Both the position numbers and the translations under genes were made by a program. A stretch of 64,000 nt of DNA from Geomonas oryzisoli (lineage in GTDB: Bacteria > Desulfobacterota > Desulfuromonadia > Geobacterales > Geobacteraceae). The notes under the pieces are model-generated. The model was not told the DNA's origin. It saw only the letters and a program-made list of their open reading frames with translations, and did no database searches. The stretch lies in the NCBI RefSeq assembly GCF_018986915.1, contig NZ_CP076723.1, positions 2,017,501 through 2,081,500 on the forward strand, written 5' to 3'. Positions 16,692-25,178 of this stretch are shown here, in pieces. Every line of letters starts with the position of its first letter. Within the stretch, counting starts at the first letter, position 1.

Positions 16692-18080
16692 CTAGCGGGC
16701 GGAAAGCTCCGCCATGCAGTCGCTCCACACCTGCACCAATGTGTCGATCTGGGCGTCGGTGGCCATGGGGGGGATGAGCATCATGTTGTGGAACGGGGTG
16801 ATGAGCACGCCGCGGTTGGCCAGGTAGAGATGGGTGTAGTATATGAGTTCCCAGTCGAAATGGGCCTTGGCCTCGGAGCCGTTCCTGGGCAGACGCGGCA
16901 TGAACTGCAGTTCGCACCGGGCACCGCTCCTGGTCACGCTCCAGGGAATGTCGTGCCGCTTCAGAGCCGCATCGAGCCCGTCCGAGAGCCGATGCTGGCC
17001 GGCGATCATCCGCTCGAAGGCATCGTCGGTGGCCACGTGCTTCAGGGTGGCCTCCATGGCGCGGATGGCGAACATGTTGCCGGACAGGGTTCCGCCGATC
17101 CCCATGGGGTCGGAGACGCTCTTCCTGCCGAAGGAGGCATTGATCCGGTCTGCGATCTCCCGGGTGAACCCGTACACCGCCACCGGGATGCCGCCGGCGA
17201 TGGATTTGCCGAGGGTGACGAAGTCGGGCTTGAGGCCGTAGGCCGCCGTGTAGCCGCCGGGGCCCGTGGAAAGGGTGTGGGTCTCGTCGATGACCAGGAC
17301 GCTGCCGTACCTGGTGCAAAGTTCCCTGAGCGTCTCGTGATACCCTGGCGCCGGCAGCACCATGCCGCAGTTGGTCATGATCGGCTCGGCGAGGACGCAG
17401 GCCACGTCGCCGTGGGCCAGCTCCTTTTCCAGTGCGGCGATGTCGTTGAATTCGACTACACGGGTGAGCGCGTCCTTGGGGACGCCGGGGTTCATGTCGA
17501 AATCGGAACGGAGCTCAAGCTTTCCGGTGGGGCCTATGTGCGGCAGGGTTTCGTCGATGGAGCCGTGGTAGCACTCGTTCATCACCAGGACCTTGTGCCG
17601 TCCGGTGAGGGCGCGGCAGATCCTGAGCACGTAGCGGTTCGCCTCGGTGGCGGTCATGGCGACCTGCCAGAAGGGGAGGCCGAACCGGCGCCCGAGTTCG
17701 CTTCCGATGGCAAGGGCGCTCTCCGAGGGGAGCATGGTGGTGATGCCGTGGCGCACCTGGTCGGCGACAGCGGCGGCGGTCGCCTCGGGGGAGTGACCGA
17801 ACATGGCCCCGGTGTCCCCCAGGCAGAAGTCGAGGTACTCGTTGCCGTCGATGTCGGTGATCTTGTTGCCCTGCGCCTTTTTTACGAATATCGGGTGGGA
17901 GGTGCCCCAGTCGCCCATCCACGGCATCGGGACCCCGTTCAGGAGCATTTCGTGGGCGCGCTCGAAGGTCTTTCGGGACGCGGGAGTGCGCTCCAGAAAG
18001 ATCCGGTTCTCGCGGTCCCTGAGCTCGACCAGCCGCGCATCGGATACCACCCGGTAGGACGTCTTCATTTCAGTAATCAT
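16692..18080 (-). CDS. Class III aminotransferase, last gene of GDH operon
   Basis: A 462-residue PLP enzyme of the class III (GSAM/omega-aminotransferase) fold. Seen: LDFCLGDTGAMFGH (83-96), NECYHGSIDE (168-177), the PLP aspartate in VLVIDETHTL (262-271) and PLP lysine K292 (LGKSIAGGIPV). The usual S-G-T/S-E-A phosphate loop reads TATEAN (143-148). It follows AOR1 by 37 bp and ends the operon that starts with glutamate dehydrogenase. I infer that it makes an aldehyde or oxo-acid from an amine or amino acid while producing glutamate. Substrate unknown; glutamate-semialdehyde mutase is unlikely given the neighbours. Confidence 0.85.
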   Translation of the reverse strand: MITEMKTSYRVVSDARLVELRDRENRIFLERTPASRKTFERAHEMLLNGVPMPWMGDWGTSHPIFVKKAQGNKITDIDGNEYLDFCLGDTGAMFGHSPEATAAAVADQVRHGITTMLPSESALAIGSELGRRFGLPFWQVAMTATEANRYVLRICRALTGRHKVLVMNECYHGSIDETLPHIGPTGKLELRSDFDMNPGVPKDALTRVVEFNDIAALEKELAHGDVACVLAEPIMTNCGMVLPAPGYHETLRELCTRYGSVLVIDETHTLSTGPGGYTAAYGLKPDFVTLGKSIAGGIPVAVYGFTREIADRINASFGRKSVSDPMGIGGTLSGNMFAIRAMEATLKHVATDDAFERMIAGQHRLSDGLDAALKRHDIPWSVTRSGARCELQFMPRLPRNGSEAKAHFDWELIYYTHLYLANRGVLITPFHNMMLIPPMATDAQIDTLVQVWSDCMAELSAR

Positions 18081-18117
18081 CGTTCCTCCCTTATTGTTCT
18101 TTGTTTTCCCGGCTGGT

Positions 18118-19950
18118 TCAGGCGAAGAGTCCTGCCATTTCCGGTTCGAATGCGTCCCAGACCCGCTTTTTCATCTCGTCGAGGAACTCTTGGGTGACGA
18201 AGCGGGGCAGGGTGATGTTCGGGTTTGGGTCGCTGAAAACCTGCTGCGGCAGGGTGTACTCGTCGTCCTGGTACCCCTGGCGCAACTCCAGGGCGAGCCC
18301 TCTCAGGTAGGCGCGCCGTACCGCCGCGACGATCTCCGCGGAAGTGACCTCCAACCCGGTCGCGGCCTTGACCGCCCGCACCACGAAGTCGTGGCCGAGG
18401 CCGAGCCCCACGAACTTGCACAGCCCGATCATGTCGTAACCCACCTGGAGCAGTCCCTGCTGCGTGATGGCGTGGACCCAATCGTTCAGCCCCACTTTTC
18501 CCTCCCGGGCGACCATCATGTGGGTCCCCATGGACATATGCCCGCCGGCGATGGCGAAGGCGTAGCCGGGGTTGGTTTCCGGGAGGTAGGCGGGGAGTTC
18601 CAGCCCCTTTACCTGCATGGCGTAGCCGGTTTCGCCAAGCTGGGTGGAGAGCCGCTGCACCCCGTGGCCGATGCGGTCGCAATTGCCATTGCCGGTGGCG
18701 AGCACAAGCTCCCGCACCTTGTCGTAGTCGCCGAAGGTGGCACCGTTGAGGATGGTGTCTTCCGGGTGGCGCGCGTTGTAGTCGAGGACGTAGGCTATGG
18801 TGGAGCCGAGGGATATGGCGTCCATGGCCAGGTTGTCGCACAGCCTGATCAGTTCGGCGACCTGCTCCCCGTTGTGAATGCCCAGGTTGGTGCCGAAGAG
18901 GTTCAGCGGCTCGAAGTCGAACTTGGCGATGAATTCGCCGGCGCTGCCGTCCTCGTTTTTGCGGTAGAGGTTGTTGTGGCAGCGTACCCCGCAGCGAAAG
19001 CAGGCTTCGCTGCGCACGTGGAGCGACTTATCCACGCTGTCGCGGTAGAGTCCCTCGATCCGCTTGCCTGCTATGGAGCGGAAGTTGTTTTCCGGCACCG
19101 CCTTGAAGACGTCCAGCACTTCCAGGTTGGCCCAGGTCCCGCCGCCGCCCCCCTGTGTCAGGGGTTGGAACCTGTTGGAGCCGCCCCCCTTCACTACGTC
19201 CCGGTTTACGTCCCGCATCTCCGCAGCGATGGGCGGGAGCCGGTCCTCGCTCTGCGCCACGATGGCGACCAGGTTCTTGTACCCCATCAGGCTCCCCATG
19301 CCGCCGCGACCGGCAAAGCGGCACTTGTCCTCGCCGGACTTCAGCTGGTTTTCCGTGCTGAGCGCGACGGCACCCATCAGCACCTCCCGGTAGCGTTCTC
19401 CGGCGGGACCGATGGCGGCGAAATGCGCCTCCGGATATTCCTTTTGCAGGGCCATGATCTTGTCGTGGCTGCTGAGACCGAGCAGGTGCCCGGCGGGTTT
19501 CAGTTCCGCTTCCGGCCCGTTCGCCCCGGCGCGGAAGACGGCGTAGACCGGCTCATCGGCGCGCCCCTCGAATACCACTTCGTCGATGCCGGTCCACTTG
19601 AGCTTGCTGCCGAATTTACCGCTGGCGGCGGACCACATGGCGGCGGGAAGTCCCTTGCGGGACTGCTTGAGCGGGCTGTAGGCGGAAAAGTAGCTGCGCA
19701 GCCCGGTCATCACGTTGCTTCCGGTAAGGAGCCCCGTGTTGAGGATGAGCGGGTTCTCCGGCGTGTATGCCTGCTGCACCGGCCGCGTGGCCAGCATCTG
19801 GAATGACCTGCCGAAGCCGCCCAGCACCTCCTCAAGGTTGCGGCAGGGTATCTCTTCCATGGTTATGGTGCCGTCCCCAAGGGAGACCGTGCAGCGGTTG
19901 TAGAGCACCGCGGACGGGTCGCTCCCCGGGGTAGTGGTGGTAAATCTCAT
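18118..19950 (-). CDS. Aldehyde:ferredoxin oxidoreductase, divergent (AOR1)
   Basis: A 610-residue tungsten/molybdenum bis-pterin enzyme family member that oxidises aldehydes to acids. The [4Fe-4S] ligands are in place: C317-x2-C320-x3-C324 and C511, the same spacing as in characterised AOR. The block GRGGMGSLMGYKNL (about 214-227) is the cofactor-binding region. The N-terminal domain differs from AOR2 and lacks the usual start around GK-L-VDLS. It lies between GDH and a class III aminotransferase, with gaps of 53 and 37 bp. No dedicated ferredoxin gene is adjacent. Likely oxidises the aldehyde made by the downstream transaminase (inference). Confidence 0.85.
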   Translation of the reverse strand: MRFTTTTPGSDPSAVLYNRCTVSLGDGTITMEEIPCRNLEEVLGGFGRSFQMLATRPVQQAYTPENPLILNTGLLTGSNVMTGLRSYFSAYSPLKQSRKGLPAAMWSAASGKFGSKLKWTGIDEVVFEGRADEPVYAVFRAGANGPEAELKPAGHLLGLSSHDKIMALQKEYPEAHFAAIGPAGERYREVLMGAVALSTENQLKSGEDKCRFAGRGGMGSLMGYKNLVAIVAQSEDRLPPIAAEMRDVNRDVVKGGGSNRFQPLTQGGGGGTWANLEVLDVFKAVPENNFRSIAGKRIEGLYRDSVDKSLHVRSEACFRCGVRCHNNLYRKNEDGSAGEFIAKFDFEPLNLFGTNLGIHNGEQVAELIRLCDNLAMDAISLGSTIAYVLDYNARHPEDTILNGATFGDYDKVRELVLATGNGNCDRIGHGVQRLSTQLGETGYAMQVKGLELPAYLPETNPGYAFAIAGGHMSMGTHMMVAREGKVGLNDWVHAITQQGLLQVGYDMIGLCKFVGLGLGHDFVVRAVKAATGLEVTSAEIVAAVRRAYLRGLALELRQGYQDDEYTLPQQVFSDPNPNITLPRFVTQEFLDEMKKRVWDAFEPEMAGLFA

Positions 19951-20003
19951 TTTTTTTACCTCTTTTCGATGTGTTGGTGTGCAGGTCCGCCACCCAGGCG
20001 TTG

Positions 20004-22979
20004 TCAGGCCGACAACCGTTTCAGGTGCGCCTCCAGGAGCTCACGGTAGCCGTCGCTCTCCTTTTCGCCGCGGTAGACCATGGAAGAGGCGATCTCGCTG
20101 GAGAGGATGGCGTACTTGTACTTGGGCGGCAGCCCCTTGGTCCGTATCCGGTATCCCGGCCGGTCGGCGAGCATGCCGGGCAGGTGGGCGAGGATGGCCT
20201 TCCGGTACAGCGGCCGGTCGCACAGCTGCGGGTGCTTCTGGAAGAAGTTGAACAGGGTCGCGTACTGGGCGTTGATCTCGGTGCTGATGGCGTCGGAGAT
20301 CTCGGTGAAGAGCTGTGCCCCGCCCGCCTCGCGGTGGCGGCGGAAGATGAGCCGCGCCTCGTCCTCGGCCCTCTTGTTCAGGATGCGGATCACGTCGCGG
20401 ACGTAGGGCTCCTTCTGTTCCAGGAACTCCTTCTCCGTCAACAGCAGGTTGGCGATGATCTCGTACGAGGAGGAGATGACCCCGCACTTGTTGGCGGAGG
20501 CGTCCCGCATCAGCACGATGCCGCGCTTTTGCAGCTCGATGCGCGCCTTTGGGGTGATGAAGGAGTTGGCCCCCTCCACGATGGCGCGGCTGAGCGGGGT
20601 GCCGTCCTCGGCGAAGAAGCGGTCGCAGTCGTGCTCCCGGACCGTTTCCGGCCGGCCGCCCGCGGGTATGAACAGGTCCGCCGCCACGGTGAACACCAGC
20701 GAGTTGTATTCGCGGTAGAACTCGTCGTTGGAGATCCAGAGCTCCTTGAGCCCATCCTGGTCGCGCATGACCTTGCAGTAGAGCTCCTTCATCCCGTCAC
20801 GGCGGGTCCGGTTGCGGTAGAGGATGAAGCCGCCCGGATGCAGGGCACCGGCATCGAAGGCGTCGATGTCGGACTGCAGCACGACCCTGCCCAGGGCGTC
20901 GCGATCGGCCCCGGCCGGGTCGTAGAGCGCGCCGGTGCCGTCGATGATGAGCCGGATGGCAACCTTGGGGCAGCGCTCCAGCAGAAGGCGCATGGAGTTG
21001 CCTGCCACGTCGCCGTTGGGGCCGCCGGTGAACTTCACCGAGAACGGGTCGCGGTGCATGTCGATGCCCAGTTCGGCCATGGTGATCTCGGCGAACCTGA
21101 TCACCCCCGCCGAGGTGACGCCGTACTCCTTGTGGTTGATGCCTACCTTCTTGCTGGACATGATCCCGATGCCCAAAAGGTAGCCGCGGCGCACCGACTG
21201 GGCCGCCACCAGCTCGACCATGGCGTCGTGCATGTTCTCGTCGGGACCGAGCTCGATGGGCTCGTCCTCGCCGTAGTAGTCGACGACGCGCGGATCCTTC
21301 GCTTTCCCGTTCTCGGTTACGAAGATGTCGAGGAAGGCGTTGATCAGCGAGTACTGCAGCTTGTACAGGCGCTGGGTGACCAGGTCGCGGTCCCGGATGC
21401 CGGCCGCGTCCAGCACGACCACCATCTTGGAGCCCCCCTCGTAGATGTCCTTGTTCTTGAGGTGCTGGGTGTGGGCGAGCACGTAGTTTTCGCGGAAGAG
21501 CGAGTTGGCGCAGGTCACGTAGTCGTCGCGGCCGTTGGTGATCAGTGTGCGCCACCCGCCGCGGGCGATATCCGAGAAGCCTATGTGGTAGCCGAGCCCG
21601 TAGCGGGCGTGGAAGTAGGTGATGCGGAAGGGGCGCTCGGGGGGGAGGTCCGCCGAGAACTTGGGCTCCATCTCGGACATGTAGCCCGGGTCGAGGCGGA
21701 ACGCGAGGGCGCTTTTCTCCAGCACGTAGAAGTTGGTCTTCAGCGTGTATCGTATGAAGAGCAGCGCGCAGCGGAAGATGGTGCGCCGGAACTCGTCCAA
21801 AAAGCCGTGCCCGGTGTTGTAGCTGTCCACGACCCGCGTGGTTTCGTCCAGCACCGCGGCGTAGTGCGCCTCTCGGTCGGCGACGGCCGGATCGAAGCGG
21901 GAGCGGAAGAGCTTCACCAGTTGCTGGGCGATGTCGGGGTGGTTGTGGAAGGCGCGCATGATCCCTTCGAGGTCGAAGCTGTCCGGATGGGTGTGCGCCA
22001 GGTTGGTGTGGCAAAAGCCGATCATGGCGTTGACCAGCAGAGCATCCTCGCCGCTCATCACCCCCTTGACCACGAGTTCGGCGTAGGAGGGGGAGGCGGT
22101 GGAGAGGATCTGGGTGTTGTAGAGCTCGCTTTGCAGCCGCAGGAAGAGTTCAGAGCCCCGGGTGACCTCGGCGCCGTCGCGGGTGGTTACGTAGAAGTTG
22201 CCGAGGAAGTAGGGGTGGATCTCGTTGCTGATAGTAAGGCAGTAGGCCCGCTTCACACTCACTTCGAGGCGGTTGAACACCTCCATGGTCTGCTGCAGGA
22301 AGTCGCGCTGGGGCGGGTTGCCGACCGCGAACATGAGCCGGGTCTCGCCGGTGTTGGCGGGCTCGGCGTCGAGGTAAACCCCGCTGTTGTTTCTGGTGCG
22401 CTGGAACAGCGCCAGCGTGCGCGCCACGCGGGTGGCGGGAGAGATGCGCACGTAGTCCTGGTTGTTGATCCAGAGGATGTTGAGGAGGTAATCGAGCCTC
22501 TTGTGGTCGAAATCGGGATAGTCGCGTTTGAGGGCCGCCGCTATGCGGCGCTTGATTGCGGTGGGGGCCTTGTCGCTGCTTGCCGCCACCTCCTGCGGCG
22601 TCTTGCGGTCGAACTCGAAGCGCTGCAGCTCCAGGTGGTGCTCCGAGTCGGGAAGCGGCCCATTGGAGACTGCGAAATGGGCGTAGGAGATCTCGCGCTC
22701 CTTCAAGGTGCGCAGGGTCTCGTACAGCGAGCCGGGACGGTTGAGCACTGCCTGGATCAGCATCCGGTCGCGGTCAGCGAGGATCATGCGGCGGTTGCGG
22801 GACAGGTTGTGCAGCCCGTCGGCCAGGATGGCGATGGCGTCGATCTCCTCCTGCATGGTGATGAAGAAATAGGGATGGATTCGGGAGTGAATCCATGCGA
22901 GGTTCCGGTCGGCGAGAGAGCGGTTCTGCTTCATGACTCGCTGCACCTTCCCCGAAATGCGGTCATCAACAATATCCAT
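20004..22979 (-). CDS. NAD-dependent glutamate dehydrogenase, large type
   Basis: A 991-residue enzyme of the large (about 115 kDa) NAD-GDH class, converting glutamate to 2-oxoglutarate, ammonia and NADH. The N-terminal half (1-480) is the regulatory region. The catalytic part carries A-R-G-G-W-R-T, KNKDIYEGGSKMVVVLD, GGPNGDVAGNSM and DLFIPAGGRPETV, the last two in the nucleotide-binding domain. ATG 22979 follows GGGGAG; about 100 upstream in-frame residues are low-complexity and are rejected. First gene of the GDH-AOR1-aminotransferase operon, downstream of a sigma-54 promoter at 23110 and palindromes at 23275-23427. It regenerates the transamination acceptor for this catabolic region. Confidence 0.9.
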   Translation of the reverse strand: MDIVDDRISGKVQRVMKQNRSLADRNLAWIHSRIHPYFFITMQEEIDAIAILADGLHNLSRNRRMILADRDRMLIQAVLNRPGSLYETLRTLKEREISYAHFAVSNGPLPDSEHHLELQRFEFDRKTPQEVAASSDKAPTAIKRRIAAALKRDYPDFDHKRLDYLLNILWINNQDYVRISPATRVARTLALFQRTRNNSGVYLDAEPANTGETRLMFAVGNPPQRDFLQQTMEVFNRLEVSVKRAYCLTISNEIHPYFLGNFYVTTRDGAEVTRGSELFLRLQSELYNTQILSTASPSYAELVVKGVMSGEDALLVNAMIGFCHTNLAHTHPDSFDLEGIMRAFHNHPDIAQQLVKLFRSRFDPAVADREAHYAAVLDETTRVVDSYNTGHGFLDEFRRTIFRCALLFIRYTLKTNFYVLEKSALAFRLDPGYMSEMEPKFSADLPPERPFRITYFHARYGLGYHIGFSDIARGGWRTLITNGRDDYVTCANSLFRENYVLAHTQHLKNKDIYEGGSKMVVVLDAAGIRDRDLVTQRLYKLQYSLINAFLDIFVTENGKAKDPRVVDYYGEDEPIELGPDENMHDAMVELVAAQSVRRGYLLGIGIMSSKKVGINHKEYGVTSAGVIRFAEITMAELGIDMHRDPFSVKFTGGPNGDVAGNSMRLLLERCPKVAIRLIIDGTGALYDPAGADRDALGRVVLQSDIDAFDAGALHPGGFILYRNRTRRDGMKELYCKVMRDQDGLKELWISNDEFYREYNSLVFTVAADLFIPAGGRPETVREHDCDRFFAEDGTPLSRAIVEGANSFITPKARIELQKRGIVLMRDASANKCGVISSSYEIIANLLLTEKEFLEQKEPYVRDVIRILNKRAEDEARLIFRRHREAGGAQLFTEISDAISTEINAQYATLFNFFQKHPQLCDRPLYRKAILAHLPGMLADRPGYRIRTKGLPPKYKYAILSSEIASSMVYRGEKESDGYRELLEAHLKRLSA

Positions 22980-23109
22980 CGGTAACTCCCCTAGTACGGC
23001 CAGTGGCCGGGATGAAATGGCAACGCTGCCATCTTGATGCCTTGTGTTCGCCGCCGCCTCGATCCGGGCTGCAATTGCTACGACTCCAGGGCGGCCGTTT
23101 GTGTAAACA

Positions 23110-23124
23110 GCATAAGGTGTGCCA
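23110..23124 (-). promoter_or_regulatory. Sigma-54 promoter of the GDH operon
   Basis: Minus-strand TGGCACACCTTATGC, with GG and GC separated by exactly ten bases, matches the TGGCAC-N5-TTGC consensus in 10 of 10 fixed positions except A for T at the -12 box. Predicted start of transcription near 23098, about 119 bp before the GDH start codon. Confidence 0.75.
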
Positions 23125-23274
23125 TTGTGGCGGAAGGAAGGGGGGGGAGGTGGTTGCTGCGTGATGATTGGGGAGTGTGTGGTAAGTTGCCGGAGTTCCG
23201 CCGGATTTACACGTTGTGCACGGATGGGGCGAGGGGGTGAGACAACGGCGTTGCATGGGGCACACCCTGCAAGT

Positions 23275-23290
23275 GATGCGGTCATGCATG
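23275..23290. promoter_or_regulatory. Activator palindrome upstream of GDH operon
   Basis: GATGC-GGTCAT-GCATG, one mismatch from the GATGC-N6-GCATC palindrome found before each sigma-54 unit of this region. It lies about 160 bp upstream of the -24 box, a normal distance for an enhancer site. Confidence 0.55.
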
Positions 23291-23391
23291 CGCCGGGCGT
23301 CTGGCGTGTTTGGTCAGGGGAGGATTGAATGGTTCGGTTTGTTAATTCGCGTAAAGGGCCGTAAATGCATCTGTTTTGTTTTTGAGTGGTT

Positions 23392-23427
23392 CATGCCCGG
23401 TTGCATCTCCGGATGCGGAGTGGCATC
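23392..23427. promoter_or_regulatory. Tandem activator palindromes upstream of GDH
   Basis: CATGC-CCGGTT-GCATC (23392-23407) and the perfect GATGC-GGAGTG-GCATC (23412-23427), start to start 20 bp. They are about 270-300 bp upstream of the GDH sigma-54 promoter. Apart from these, the promoter, and the repeat/terminator near 23454-23554, I see nothing else in the 596-bp stretch 22980-23575. Confidence 0.7.
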
Positions 23428-23453
23428 TCACGGTGTTACAGTACAAACAACGC

Positions 23454-23516
23454 AATTCCCCCCTGCCCCCCTTTCACAAGGAGGGAACCTTAGGGGACGC
23501 GCGGCGCTTCGTGGAT
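23454..23516. repeat. Dispersed C/G-tract intergenic repeat
   Basis: Runs aattcccccctgccccc and acaaggagggaacc followed by ggggacgcgcggcgcttcgt, closely related to the copy at 7683-7750. Confidence 0.6.
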
Positions 23517-23521
23517 AAATC

Positions 23522-23554
23522 AAAAGGGGCCTCCCGGTTGGGAGGCCCCTTTTT
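23522..23554 (-). terminator. Terminator of the permease gene
   Basis: Perfect 10-bp stem GGGGCCTCCC / GGGAGGCCCC with a GGTT loop, flanked by A and T runs on both sides, so it can work in either direction. It closes the permease gene on the minus strand. Confidence 0.85.
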
Positions 23555-23575
23555 CGTGCCCGGTGCAGGGGGAGG

Positions 23576-25087
23576 CTATTCGGTTTCGGCGGCTGCGTAG
23601 TCGACGGCGCAGGTGGTGCGCGGCTTGAAGAGGTCGTCGAAACGCACCTTGCTGTGCAGCTTCGCCAGCAACTCGTGATCAACCTTGCGCATCTTGTGGA
23701 TGACGATGGGCAGGATCAGCAGCGGAACCCCTGCATAGAAGCCGATGCGCAGGCTCTCGTTGAAGGCGGTGAAGACCAGACAGCCGACCATGCTCCAGAT
23801 GCCCAGGTGCGCGAGGTAGGGGAAGCCCGGCGCCACGTACTTGAGGTCCTTGGTGCTGTAGCCGTTGGCGACCAGGCGCTTGCGGAAGTTCATCTGCGAC
23901 CAGATGATGGAGATCCAGGCGATGGTCCCGGTGAAGCCTGAGATGGAGAGGAGGGCGACGAACACCTTGGAGGCGGCGAAGAAGTAGGAGCCTGCCAGGA
24001 AGAACCAGACGCCTGCGATGACGAAGAGGGCGGCGTTGCCCGGAACCTGGTGCTTGTTAAGGGCGCCCAGGAACTTCGGTGCCATCCCTTCGCGCGCCAT
24101 GGCCCAGGTGACCCGGACCGTGGAGTAGAGGCCGGAATTGGCGCAGGAAAGGGCGGCGGTGAGGACCACGAAGCTGAAGAGGCCGGCGGCCCAGTGCAGT
24201 CCGTACTGCTCCAGGGCCGCGGCGAAGACGGAGCCGCCTTCGACGCCTGCCTTGGCCCACGGGAAGATGGTCACCAGCAGGAATACTGGGACCATGAACA
24301 GCATGATGACCCTGATGGTGATGCTGCGCACGGCGGTAGGGATGGTCTTGCTGGGATCTTTAGCCTCACCGGCGGTAAGACCGATGATCTCAACCCCCTG
24401 GAAGTTGACCAGCAGCATGACCATGGTGGTTAGCAGCACGAAGCCGCCGTTGGGGAAGATGCCACCGTTGCCGGTCAGGTAGGTGCTGCCCAGGCCGGCC
24501 GGGTGCTGGTTGGGGATCACGTTGAAGTAGATGAGAACGGCAACTACGCAGAAGACGACGATGGCCATGACCTTGACGATGGAGAGCCAGAACTCGATCT
24601 CGCCGAAGGCCTCAACATGGGAGATGTTGACCACCGTGATGACGATCCCGAAGAGGACTGCCCACATGAATTCGCTGGTGCCTGGCACGAAGGTCTTCAT
24701 GATGATGCCCCCCGCGATACATTCTGCGGGTATGTAGGCCATCCAGTTGAAGACGTAGCTCCAGCCGACCCCGGCCGCCCAGGAGGGGGAGATGAATTCG
24801 GAGGCGTAGGTGACGAAAGAGCCCGAAATGGGGATGGCGACGGCCAACTCGCCCAGGGCGATCATGACCAGGTAGACGATGAGGCCGCCCAAGGCGTAGG
24901 TGATGAAGGCGGACGGGCCGACGTCCTTGACGATGGAACCGGTGCCGAGGAAGAAAGCAGAGCCGATGATGCCCCCCAGGGCAATCATCATGACGTGGCG
25001 GTCCTTAAGCCCTCGTTTGAGGCCGCCGTCGTCGAACGATTCAAATCCAGTTTCCAACAGATGCACTTCTTTAACTTGATCTGTCAT
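23576..25087 (-). CDS. APC-superfamily amino acid/amine permease
   Basis: A 503-residue inner-membrane transporter with about 12 hydrophobic spans. The start of span 1, LKRGLKDRHVMMIALGGIIG, and the TAGEAKDPSKTIPTA stretch after span 6 are typical of the AAT branch of the APC superfamily that includes GabP. Such carriers import amino acids or GABA by proton symport. It lies 91 bp after patA copy 1, with a terminator hairpin between, so it is probably expressed partly by read-through. GABA, putrescine or a similar amine is a reasonable substrate from context only. Confidence 0.85.
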   Translation of the reverse strand: MTDQVKEVHLLETGFESFDDGGLKRGLKDRHVMMIALGGIIGSAFFLGTGSIVKDVGPSAFITYALGGLIVYLVMIALGELAVAIPISGSFVTYASEFISPSWAAGVGWSYVFNWMAYIPAECIAGGIIMKTFVPGTSEFMWAVLFGIVITVVNISHVEAFGEIEFWLSIVKVMAIVVFCVVAVLIYFNVIPNQHPAGLGSTYLTGNGGIFPNGGFVLLTTMVMLLVNFQGVEIIGLTAGEAKDPSKTIPTAVRSITIRVIMLFMVPVFLLVTIFPWAKAGVEGGSVFAAALEQYGLHWAAGLFSFVVLTAALSCANSGLYSTVRVTWAMAREGMAPKFLGALNKHQVPGNAALFVIAGVWFFLAGSYFFAASKVFVALLSISGFTGTIAWISIIWSQMNFRKRLVANGYSTKDLKYVAPGFPYLAHLGIWSMVGCLVFTAFNESLRIGFYAGVPLLILPIVIHKMRKVDHELLAKLHSKVRFDDLFKPRTTCAVDYAAAETE

Positions 25088-25137
25088 TGGGTTCTCCGTT
25101 CATTGGAATAAATAACAAAAATGGTTTTATCTGTATA

Positions 25138-25172
25138 CAAAAAGCCGCGGCGGGAAGAATCCCGGCCGCGGC
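25138..25172 (-). terminator. Terminator/attenuator between patA copy 1 and permease
   Basis: On the minus strand GCCGCGGCCGGGA and TCCCGCCGCGGC pair with one bulge and are followed by TTTTTG. It lies just after the patA stop and before the permease, so it would lower permease transcription relative to patA. Confidence 0.8.
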
Positions 25173-25178
25173 AGATAA

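Noticed and set aside
19971-22985. Open reading frame of about 1000 codons on the plus strand opposite GDH
   Set aside because: It is fully antisense to a well-recognised glutamate dehydrogenase, its composition (Val, Gly, Asp, His, Glu rich, low complexity) is that of a GC-rich shadow frame, and it has no domain or ribosome site.
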